Shown piece by piece: positions 7,695-13,941 of a DNA stretch of 14,304 nt. Made by a program: the position numbers and the translations under genes. The DNA comes from Chrysochromulina parva (lineage: Eukaryota > Haptophyta > Prymnesiales > Chrysochromulinaceae), in assembly GCA_002887195.1 (NCBI GenBank), contig PJAB01001467.1:1-14304 (forward strand). The letters are read 5' to 3'. Every line of letters starts with the position of its first letter. Within the stretch, counting starts at the first letter, position 1. The notes under the pieces are model-generated. The model did not search any database. It had not been told where the DNA came from and was given only the letters and a program-made list of their open reading frames with translations.

Positions 7695-9228
7695 TCACTC
7701 CTCGTCCACCTCGGCCGCATGGGCCTCCCCTTCCGGCGCCTCGAAGTCCACGCTGTTGCTCGCCACGCCACGGGCGCCCATCACGGCGCCCACCGCCACT
7801 CTGGCTGATGCGGCGGAGGCTACTACCGGCGTCGCCGCGCGCCGTCGTCGCGAGCGCAGCCCGAGCTCGCGCTCAAAGGCGGCGCGTACCTCGGGCGCGA
7901 GCGCCGATCTCGGCTCCGTCACATCTCCCAATCTCGGCTCCGTCACATCTCCCGAGGCGGCAGGTGACGCGGCGATGGCGGCGGAGGAGGAGGGCGCACC
8001 GGCGCCGTCCCGGGCGACGATCAGATCACGGCGTACGTAGACGAGCATGTATGCATTCATCGGGCCGCCGCCGAAGCCGAAGAGGCCGCCGCCATTGCGT
8101 GTATTCACGGGAGAGTGCCGCCCTCCGAACTGCTGCTTCACCGCCACGTGTTCCTCCACCTGCCGCACGCGCGTGTCGTCAAACTCCCACCACTGTGCCG
8201 TGCCGCGTGGGCGCACGTACGCGATGTAATGCCCGCTGCCCGCGTCACCCCCGTGGGAGAGGACTGCATGGAGCTCGTACTCGGGCGGCGGGGCGCCAGC
8301 GCCGTTCCGGGCACTCTCAGCCATGAAGCGCGCGAGGCTCAGCCGCGTTGGGAAGCTGAAGGCCTGCTGCAGCTTGCGCATCGAGCCGCTCTCGACGTCA
8401 TACTCGAAGCGCTTCAGATGCACCTGCACAGGCACCCATCAGAGGTCGTCAGAGGTCGTCAGAGGTGGTCAGAGGCCCTCAGTCTGCCCGACGCGCTCGA
8501 GATTCATCGAGATTCATCGAGATTCATCGAGATTCATCGAGATTCACCTGGAGCACCGGCGGTAGAGACTTGAAGCGCGTGGCGCGGCGCGCGTCCTGCT
8601 TGCCGAAGCGCGGGTCGCGCGTGTTGTACTGGTTGGCGCCGCACAGCTGCTCCGCGTGCACGAACTGGCGCAGCGCCGCGTGCAACGAGCGGCAACCTTG
8701 TACAGGCAGCGACAGGTCATAGAAGCGCTCCTCCTTCTCAGAGCTGAAGTCGACGCGCGTGCAGCGCGTGACCGAGCTCGTGCGCCCCTCGAAGAGCTCG
8801 GCGACCGCGTCACGCATGCCGTGCGCACGCATGCTCTGCTGCAACGCGTCGCACAGCATCCGCGCAAACTCCTGCACGTCCTGCTGCACCATGACATCGG
8901 CACGTGTCCAGCCAAAGCTGCGCGTGAGCTGCTCCGTGCCCACCTCAGAGGCGCCGACGAGCTCGCCGCACTCGAGTTGGAAAAAGAGGCGCTGCAGCGC
9001 GAGAGCGAACAAGTTTTCCGTGGCCGACGACGCGTTCGACTGCAGCGACGTCGGGATGCTGTAAATGGCGCGCCGGAACTCGGGCAGGTGGTGCAGCGAC
9101 TGCAGCAGGCTGTTCATGTAGCATGTGTTGCCCTGGTTGCGCAGCCCCAGGTAGGCGGCACTCGTCGTGTGCGAGGGCAGCAGTGACAGCAGTAGCGTGG
9201 CGGCGATTGCGTTCGGGCAGGACGGCAT
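7695..9228 (-). CDS. USP7-like ubiquitin carboxyl-terminal hydrolase, catalytic core (two exons)
   Basis: Exons 9228-8548 and 8423-7695 (minus strand) join in phase 0 into 469 residues. This is a papain-fold cysteine protease of the USP family (C19) that removes ubiquitin from proteins. Seen: the Cys box YLGLRNQGNTCYMNSLLQSL with nucleophile Cys36, QQDVQEFARML, the LPPVLQ|VHLKRF motif spanning the intron, the His box GSGHYIAYV with His292, and WEFDD with Asp309, followed by NAYMLVYVR. The full triad is present. The body resembles the catalytic domain of USP7 (for instance SFGW and QHDVQE-type segments). The N-terminal MATH domain and C-terminal ubiquitin-like domains of USP7 are absent. The C-terminal 110 residues are low complexity with an 8-residue repeat. 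The first 25 residues before the Cys box are hydrophobic and odd for a cytosolic USP; they could be a mis-chosen start. The start is the first ATG in the frame. Confidence 0.88.
7907..7954 (-). repeat. 24-bp in-frame duplication in the USP C-terminal tail
   Basis: Two adjacent 24-bp copies (7907-7930 and 7931-7954) differing at the last base encode GDVTEPRL and GDVTEPRS. As a multiple of three it keeps the frame, and it lies outside the catalytic domain. Confidence 0.9.
8441..8480. repeat. 10-bp tandem repeat A in the USP intron
   Basis: Unit AGAGGTCGTC on the plus strand: two perfect copies, one with a single mismatch (AGAGGTGGTC) and a fourth, more diverged (AGAGGCCCTC). Confidence 0.9.
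8501..8546. repeat. 10-bp tandem repeat B in the USP intron
   Basis: Unit GATTCATCGA on the plus strand: four perfect copies plus a six-base partial that runs directly into the splice donor, so the 5' splice site is part of the array. Confidence 0.92.
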
Positions 9229-9406
9229 TGATAGCACTGAAATAGCTTCCCCGGATCCCGTGGGGTGGGGGGGAAACGATCTCGATCTCGATACATGTAA
9301 CGCTCGAGAAAACACGTCAGTGTCCAGACATAGTCATGCAACCTCCACGGAGAGCGCGCGCCGCCATGAGCTCGAAACATCGATCATTGAGCTCATTGAG
9401 ACAAAA
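9229..9406. promoter_or_regulatory. Shared upstream region of the divergent USP and methyltransferase genes
   Basis: Only 178 bp separate the two start codons, so promoters and leaders of both must fit here. It contains a GATCTC-type direct repeat (about 9278-9292) and no clear TATA box. The methyltransferase frame is open back to 9167 but has no ATG before 9407. Confidence 0.5.
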
Positions 9407-10273
9407 ATGTTGCTCGAATCGGGTGCTGCTTTCCTTATGTTCGTTTATGTTTGGTGGTGGCTGGTCAACCGCATGTCCCACCACGACGACGACGAGGTTT
9501 ACACGGCCTTCTTCCGACCCTCAGCTTCTCCCGTTGCCACACCTCACGCCTTTGCCAAGATCCTCGGACGTATGCCGGAAGGCAGCCACGTGTTGGACAT
9601 TGGGATTGGGAGCGGCGTCTACTTGGAGCACCCGCCGGTGCAAGAGATTCTGCGCAGCCGCAAAATCAAGGTGGATGGCGTGGACATTGCCGAGCCCAGC
9701 ATAGCCATTTGCAACGATCGCATTCGCAAGCACAAGCTCGAGGCGCACGTCACCGCGAAGTGCCAGGACGCCCGTACACTGGAAGACGCGATTGGCCGAT
9801 ACGACGCGATCCTCTACATGGAGAGCTTCCCGGTCATGTCTAAGCCTCTCTTCCTCGACATTTTTCGAAAATGCCAACGTTACCTCAAGCCGAAGACTGG
9901 CGTCACCTTCCTCTACCACAACCTTGGCGACCCGGCCAAGATTGGCATGGTCGGAATGCTCGTTGGCAAACTCGCCAAGCCGACGATCAAGCTCTTCCTG
10001 GGCATCGACTTTGGGCGCCTCACGATGCAGCATGAGATGGACGAGCTCGTCCTCGCTGGCGCCCCCGGCTCGCCTCCACACGAGGACGAGATCCTACTCT
10101 CGTGCGAGCAATCTGAAGTGAACCTCGACCTCGCGGGCATCAGCAACCCGTGGTACAAGATGTGGAGCTCGGTGGTCATGAGGCTGATGAAGATGGGCGG
10201 CCCGGCCATGGAGCAGCACCTCATCACCGTGCGCCAGCCCGGTGCGAGCAGCGGCGCCAAGAAGGCGCAGTAG
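9407..10273 (+). CDS. Membrane-anchored class I SAM-dependent methyltransferase, substrate unknown
   Basis: A single-exon, 288-residue protein from the ATG at 9407, the first ATG in this frame. Residues about 6-20 (GAAFLMFVYVWWWLV) form a hydrophobic segment likely to be an uncleaved N-terminal anchor. A class I Rossmann methyltransferase domain follows: motif I VLDIGIGSGVYL (62-73), the acidic end of strand 2 in VDGVDIAEPS (Asp93), an acidic residue after strand 3 (CQDARTLED), and strand 4 YDAILYMESF (132-141), where the catalytic-site motif normally lies. The region after 175 (MVGMLVGKLAKPTIKLFLGIDFG) is hydrophobic and may be a second membrane-associated part. The layout resembles small lipid or small-molecule methyltransferases in which a membrane segment precedes the domain, but I cannot name the substrate. 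It is divergent to the USP gene and followed by CSN6 on the same strand. Confidence 0.82.
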   Translation: MLLESGAAFLMFVYVWWWLVNRMSHHDDDEVYTAFFRPSASPVATPHAFAKILGRMPEGSHVLDIGIGSGVYLEHPPVQEILRSRKIKVDGVDIAEPSIAICNDRIRKHKLEAHVTAKCQDARTLEDAIGRYDAILYMESFPVMSKPLFLDIFRKCQRYLKPKTGVTFLYHNLGDPAKIGMVGMLVGKLAKPTIKLFLGIDFGRLTMQHEMDELVLAGAPGSPPHEDEILLSCEQSEVNLDLAGISNPWYKMWSSVVMRLMKMGGPAMEQHLITVRQPGASSGAKKAQ

Positions 10274-10706
10274 GCGTTCCCTAAGAGCGCATTGTGCTGG
10301 CCGCACGGAATCCGTGCTGGGGACTCTGGGTTAAGTGCTCCGGTCGTTCCTTTTCGACGGGCACTTTTCCTTCTTGCTTGCCTGGCTGCGGGTTCGTGCG
10401 TTCGTAATTTATGGCTCACCATGCCACGTCTATACGTGGTAGTAACATTGTCGCGCCGGTGTCTCGTGTATCTGTATGTTCGGCGTCTCCGCTCCGCCGC
10501 GCTCCGTCACCGTCTGCGCGGGAGCGGTCCGGTAAATCGTTCGCTCCGATAAATTTGATTTGGCGGCGGGGGAACACTCGCGGTGGGCGGTGGGGCCGCC
10601 GGGGGCCGCTCCGGGGCGCGGGGGCGGGGCTGGGCTTAGGCTGGGCGCGGGTGGGGCACGCGGTCAGGGAGCTCAGACGTCTGAGCGGCCGGGCCCCACC
10701 GCGTAC
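10274..10706. other. Intergenic region: methyltransferase 3' end and CSN6 upstream region
   Basis: Early part: two inverted repeats, GCACGGA-A-TCCGTGC (10303-10317) and CCACGT-CTAT-ACGTGG (10424-10439). Later part (about 10560-10670): very G-rich, with GC-box-like GGGGCGGGGC, then the palindrome at 10671-10686. No AATAAA. No coding signal I would support. Confidence 0.55.
10671..10686. promoter_or_regulatory. 16-bp perfect palindrome with GACGTC core
   Basis: GCTCAGACGTCTGAGC is its own reverse complement. The GACGTC core is the type recognised by bZIP dimers in eukaryotes. It follows a G-rich tract and lies 21 bp before an ATG and a consensus splice donor, so it could be a core promoter element for CSN6. 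The factor and function are inferred. Confidence 0.45.
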
Positions 10707-10721
10707 ATGGGGTCATGTAAG
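10707..10721 (+). other. Possible short first exon of CSN6 (MGSCK)
   Basis: ATG followed by four codons and then a textbook donor, AAG|GTGAGT. Splicing to CCACAG|ATCGGC (acceptor ending at 11055) would be in frame with CSN6 and add MGSCKIGGFAP before its Met. It could equally be a non-coding leader exon or chance. Confidence 0.3.
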
Positions 10722-10754
10722 GTGAGTGTATTCTGCGCGGGCGTTGCATTCACA

Positions 10755-10860
10755 TTCACACTAGCAAGCAAGCTAATTAGTCGACACACACAAGTACCTA
10801 AACCAGCGCAACCGAGTACCCCTGTAGCCAACGGGGTAGGAAAGGGTGGGCGGAGAAGGA

Positions 10861-10896
<36 letters not shown>

Positions 10897-10904
10897 CACA
10901 CTAG
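10755..10904. mobile_element. MITE- or introner-like element with inverted ends and a 10-bp direct repeat
   Basis: The 10-mer TTCACACTAG occurs at 10755-10764 and at 10895-10904. The 130 bp between them start with GCAAGC-type sequence (AGCAAGCAAGCT, 10763-10774) and end with its complement, which has expanded into (GCTT)9 at 10861-10896. This is the layout of a small non-autonomous DNA element with terminal inverted repeats and a target-site duplication. It codes for nothing. The right-hand repeat ends in a CTAG|G that could act as a splice acceptor after the pyrimidine-rich (GCTT)9. A chance coincidence of a microsatellite with short repeats is the alternative. Confidence 0.45.
10861..10896. 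repeat. (GCTT)9 microsatellite
   Basis: Nine perfect GCTT units. Its first 11-12 bases pair perfectly with AGCAAGCAAGCT at 10763-10774. Confidence 0.97.
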
Positions 10905-11073
10905 GCATTTCGTGTGTTCACGAGTATACTTCCGAGTGCCGACGAGTGCGAGCGCGGCGAGGTCCTTTCAGTGCGTCGCAGCACCTCTCGTGACGTCCAT
11001 CCTTGGTGCCTCGCACCCGCTCACGGACCGCACCGTGTCTCGGCCAACACCACAGATCGGCGGCTTTGCACCC

Positions 11074-12096
11074 ATGGCCGCTACCGATGAGATGGCGGCG
11101 CTTGGCCTCACACTGCATCCTCTAGTGGTGATCAACATTTCCGACCATTTCACTCGCGCGCGCTGTCAGACGGGAGGCACCGGGGTGCTGCCACGTGTCT
11201 TCGGCATCCTCATCGGCGAGCAAACTGGTCGCCGCGTCGAGGTCGCCAACTCGTTTGAGACAAAGGTCGTGCCCAATGGTGAGCACTGCCATCCGCGACG
11301 CCGCGCGCGCCTCCTTCGCCCGCCGTGCGCGGAAAAAAGCGCGAAACGCTCACGCTCGGCCGCGCTCTTCCGGCTCACGCGGCTCGCAGCGAGTGGCCGC
11401 ACGGTGCCCGAGCTCGCGTACGTTCGCACGCGGCTCGAACAGTACCTGAAGACGTTCCCCAAGTACGAGATGATAGGTTGGTACTCGACAGCCAAGGGCG
11501 TGCAGGAGGGCGACCTCGAGATCCACCAGAGCCTGTGCGAGATCTCAGACAGCCTGCTCTACCTCACGCTCGACCCGTACCTCGCCCTCTCGGGTAGCGC
11601 GCGCGAGCTCCCGATCACAATCTTCGAGTCGCAGATGCACGTGGTCGATGGGCAGCCGACGACGACGTTCGCGCCGGCCGCGTACAAGATTGAGTCGATT
11701 GAGTCGGAGCGGATCGCGATCGACCACGTGGCGCATATTCTGCCCACGGGCGAGGGCACCTCAGGCTCCGCCTTCGCCCAATCGCTTGGGACGCAGTACA
11801 CTGCCATGTCGATGCTCACCGAGCGCGTCGAAATGCTCCAAAAATATGTGGCCGCGGTGCAGGCGGGCACCGTACCTGGCGATCACCAGCTGCTGCGCCA
11901 GATTAAGGCGATCTGCTCGCGCCTGCCCGCACTCGACACCAAGCGCTTTCATGACGAATCGCTCCGTGACTTCCACAACACTCTCCTCGTGGCTTATCTC
12001 GGGTGTATCACCAAGGGCACCGGTCTCGTCAATGACGTCGTTGAAAAGTACAACGTGGCGTACGATAAGCACTCGCGCAGACGTGGCATCTTCTGA
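11074..12096 (+). CDS. CSN6: COP9 signalosome complex subunit 6 (two exons)
   Basis: Exons 11074-11278 and 11390-12096 join (phase 1) into 303 residues, close to the roughly 320 usual for CSN6. CSN6 is the MPN-domain partner of CSN5 in the COP9 signalosome, which removes NEDD8 from cullin-RING ubiquitin ligases. Seen: the MPN start LTLHPLVVINISDHFTR (12-28), GILIGEQTGRRVEVANSFE, YEMIGWYST (95-102), ITIFESQM, then SERIAIDHVAHI (174-185). The helical C-terminal part ends in NDVVEKYNVAYDKHSRRRG, very like the CSN6 tail. The metalloprotease HxH signature is absent, as expected for the inactive MPN subunit, which argues against CSN5 or Rpn11. eIF3f and Rpn8 are less similar in the tail. Met at 11074 is the first ATG in the frame after the last upstream stop; an extra leader exon is possible. 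Confidence 0.93.
   Translation: MAATDEMAALGLTLHPLVVINISDHFTRARCQTGGTGVLPRVFGILIGEQTGRRVEVANSFETKVVPNGEHCHPRRRARLLRPPCAEKSAKRSRSAALFRLTRLAASGRTVPELAYVRTRLEQYLKTFPKYEMIGWYSTAKGVQEGDLEIHQSLCEISDSLLYLTLDPYLALSGSARELPITIFESQMHVVDGQPTTTFAPAAYKIESIESERIAIDHVAHILPTGEGTSGSAFAQSLGTQYTAMSMLTERVEMLQKYVAAVQAGTVPGDHQLLRQIKAICSRLPALDTKRFHDESLRDFHNTLLVAYLGCITKGTGLVNDVVEKYNVAYDKHSRRRGIF
11279..11389 (+). other. Intron of CSN6 (111 nt, length divisible by three, no in-frame stop)
   Basis: Donor CCAATG|GTGAGC and acceptor CTCGCAG|CG, phase 1. After removal the segment between SFE and GWY has 41 residues, against 40 in animal CSN6 as I recall it. Left in, it would insert 37 mainly Arg/Ala-rich residues in the middle of the MPN domain without breaking the frame. 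Confidence 0.85.
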
Positions 12097-12776
12097 GGCG
12101 GCGCGTGCACGGTGCCCGTCATGTCGCGGCTGCTGATAGGTCGGTCGGCACGGCGCGCACGCGTCGAGAGACCGATGACCATCCCCTTCGCGCGGCTGGA
12201 GCCGAGGCAGCAGGACCCAAACCCAAGCGGGAAGCGATACCGCTGAGCGATTCATACGGAACCGGACAGTCGCGTGCGCCACGTCGCCGCCCGCGTGCAG
12301 GGCCTCGGAGGCGCGTGTAGGTGTACCCTTATGTGTACAACATGCTGTGGGCACCCCCCCCGCCCGGATGGGATCCGACTTGCGGACTAGCGTCAGCGCG
12401 GTGGCCGGTGCGGAAAACTCGAACCCGTAACTCGACCGGTACTTCCGCCTTTCAATGCGCGCCCGGTTCGTCGAATATTTTTTCGACGTCGACCGTCCGG
12501 TCGTCACCGGCTCACCACCGGCACAGGAGTCACTCTCGCGTCTCGCGCGCGGACAAGGGCACAGAAGGGGGGAGACGCCTACGCCCGTCTCAGCACCGTT
12601 GCTCGTTGCTTTCTCTCTCGTCTCTCGACGTAAATGCCCCGTGTTGTACGCGTTCTCGATCGAGGCGCCACCTGGCTCGTCTGGGCCTGGCGCGCGGTGG
12701 CGGCAGCGGGGTAGTGGCGGTGGCGGCCGCGCATCCGACCGTCCACGTGGCGCCACGTGGTGACCGTGGGGGCGGC
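12097..12776. other. Intergenic region between convergent CSN6 and MYB genes
   Basis: It holds the CSN6 3' end. No AATAAA and no believable coding signal; open frames on both strands are low in conserved features. Structures seen: a hairpin CGTCGAA-TATTTT-TTCGACG (12469-12488) and the double G-box palindrome at 12743-12760. Confidence 0.55.
12743..12760. promoter_or_regulatory. 18-bp palindrome made of two G-boxes
   Basis: CCACGTGGCGCCACGTGG is a perfect palindrome containing two CACGTG cores 10 bp apart. CACGTG is bound by bHLH and bZIP factors in eukaryotes. It is oddly placed, between the 3' ends of two convergent genes rather than at a promoter. Confidence 0.5.
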
Positions 12777-12986
12777 TAACGGCGCTCCCCGCGGCGCTCA
12801 CTGCGGCGCGTTCGGATCGGCGTCCGGATTGGACATGCTCGTAACGGCGCTCCCCGCGGCGCTCACTGCGGCGCGTTCGGATCGGCGTCCGGATTGGACA
12901 TGCTCGTAACGGCGCTCCCCGCGGCGCTCTCTCCCGCGTCGCTCACTGCGGCGCGTTCGGATCGGCGTCCGGATTGGACATGCTCG
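12777..12986. repeat. Three tandem 65-bp units overlapping the 3' end of the MYB gene
   Basis: Units 12777-12841, 12842-12906 and 12907-12986. The first two match over their whole 65 bp as far as I can see; the third, which lies inside the MYB gene end, has an extra 15 bp just past the stop codon. Each unit contains, on the minus strand, ATG through stop for MSNPDADPNAPQ (12836-12798, 12901-12863, 12981-12943). Confidence 0.95.
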
Positions 12987-13941
12987 CAATAGATGCCATA
13001 GTGCCGTCGGGCAGCTGCAGGGTGCACCCGCTGCCGCCGTCGTCGCCGTCGAGGGACCCTCCGCGCTCCTCCAGCTGGCTGCCCGCCTCCTGCAGCTGCT
13101 GCAGCTGGTCCGCCCCCATACTCGAAGAGCCTGCGGTCCCAGGCGCACCCGCAAGCGAGTACGGGTCGAGACCCCCCAGGCCGCCAGGGATGCCATCGGA
13201 GCGCCCCGACTTCGAGGGCGCCATCAGGCCGTTCGACTCCTTCTGCTGCCGCAAGAAGAGCTTCTGCGCGTGCGTGCGCACCTGCGTCGGCGTGCGCGTA
13301 CCCACATGCTGAGCGATCGACTTGACGTCCTTCCAGCCGAAGCGCTGCACCGCTTCCATGAAGAGGCGATGCTCATCGGGCGTCCAGTAGCGCGGCTGCT
13401 TCGATGAGTCCTCGTCGACCCGTTGCCTGTCGCGCTCGGCCGCCTGGATCTTGACGCGCAGCCGGTCGATCTCGGACCACGCGCGCTGCAGCTCATCCTC
13501 GAGCTGCACGATGCGCCGCTGCTGCTGCACGAGCAGGCTGCCGCGGAGAGAGAGCTCGAGCTCGAGCTCGGCCTGCGCGCTCAGCGAAATAGACATGCAC
13601 GCCTGGTCGTGCATCTGCCCCGCCCCCAGGCCTGCGTGCATGCCTGGGCCCCCTTGCATGCCTGCACCTGGATGCATTCCGCCGCCTGGACCGAGCAGCC
13701 CGTCCCCGGCGCACGAGCCGCTGGACATGCCGCCGCACTGCGGGACCATGGCGCATGGGTGCTGCGCTGCGGCGAGATGGGCCGCGCCGAGATGAGCCCC
13801 GCCCACAGATCCGCCTGCGCCTCCATCCATCTGCCCCCACGCTGCCTGCGCCATCAGGGCGAGGTCAGCACCTGGCACACCGCAGAAGCCCTGCTGCTGG
13901 CCCGCCTGCTGTGCCTGCAAATGCTGCACATTGGGATTCAT
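12943..13941 (-). CDS. Single-repeat MYB (SHAQKYF-type) DNA-binding protein with coiled coil
   Basis: A 332-residue protein from the ATG at 13941, apparently without introns. The N terminus is rich in Gln, then Ala/Gly/Met/His (to about 115). A strongly heptad-like stretch follows (about 122-178; ELELELSLRGSLL…RIVQLEDELQRAWSEIDRLRVKI), a probable coiled coil for dimerisation. The MYB-like domain covers 185-231: YWTPDEHRLFMEAVQRFGWKD…GTRTPTQVRTHAQKLF. THAQKLF replaces the SHAQKYF/SHAQKFF signature of plant and algal 1R-MYB factors, which include circadian and light regulators. The tail is Gly/Ser-rich with a Gln patch and ends in SNPDADPNAPQ. A nuclear transcription factor is the likely role. 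The frame is open further upstream, with an ATG at 14211 that would add 90 residues without recognisable features; I take that stretch as 5' leader. Confidence 0.85.
   Translation of the reverse strand: MNPNVQHLQAQQAGQQQGFCGVPGADLALMAQAAWGQMDGGAGGSVGGAHLGAAHLAAAQHPCAMVPQCGGMSSGSCAGDGLLGPGGGMHPGAGMQGGPGMHAGLGAGQMHDQACMSISLSAQAELELELSLRGSLLVQQQRRIVQLEDELQRAWSEIDRLRVKIQAAERDRQRVDEDSSKQPRYWTPDEHRLFMEAVQRFGWKDVKSIAQHVGTRTPTQVRTHAQKLFLRQQKESNGLMAPSKSGRSDGIPGGLGGLDPYSLAGAPGTAGSSSMGADQLQQLQEAGSQLEERGGSLDGDDGGSGCTLQLPDGTMASIASMSNPDADPNAPQ

Larger units (their letters stand above)
8424..8547 (-). other. Intron of the USP gene (124 nt), composed largely of tandem repeats
   Basis: On the minus strand: donor CTCCAG|GTGAATCTC, acceptor GTGCAG|GTGCATCTG, phase 0. 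Splicing restores the conserved LPPVLQVHLKRF segment of USPs. The intron start GTGAATCT and the exon 2 start GTGCATCT are near-identical and both follow CAG, so the junction is duplicated. Two different 10-bp minisatellites fill most of the intron. Confidence 0.88.

Noticed and set aside
6275..8326. A 683-codon open frame on the plus strand opposite the ABCG and USP genes
   Set aside because: It is Arg/His/Pro-rich without any domain and runs opposite strongly conserved coding sequence and through intergenic DNA; GC-rich codon bias on one strand leaves such frames open on the other.
8441..8546. Possible CRISPR-like array
   Set aside because: The repeats are 10 bp, directly adjacent and without spacers, and they lie inside a spliceosomal intron, so they are minisatellites.
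9167..9406. Longer N terminus for the methyltransferase
   Set aside because: The frame is open but has no ATG, and it overlaps the USP start region on the other strand; the Met at 9407 directly precedes a plausible membrane anchor.
12321..12779. A 152-codon plus-strand open frame after CSN6
   Set aside because: Begins at GTG rather than ATG and is Ser/Arg/Pro-rich low complexity, consistent with GC-rich non-coding DNA.
11761..12801. A 346-codon minus-strand open frame opposite CSN6 and the following intergenic DNA
   Set aside because: Half of it is antisense to the conserved CSN6 C terminus, and the rest lacks conserved features. A real antisense gene cannot be fully excluded without transcripts.
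12777..12986. Possible CRISPR or centromere-like satellite
   Set aside because: Three head-to-tail units without spacers that include the end of a coding region; a local tandem duplication explains it.
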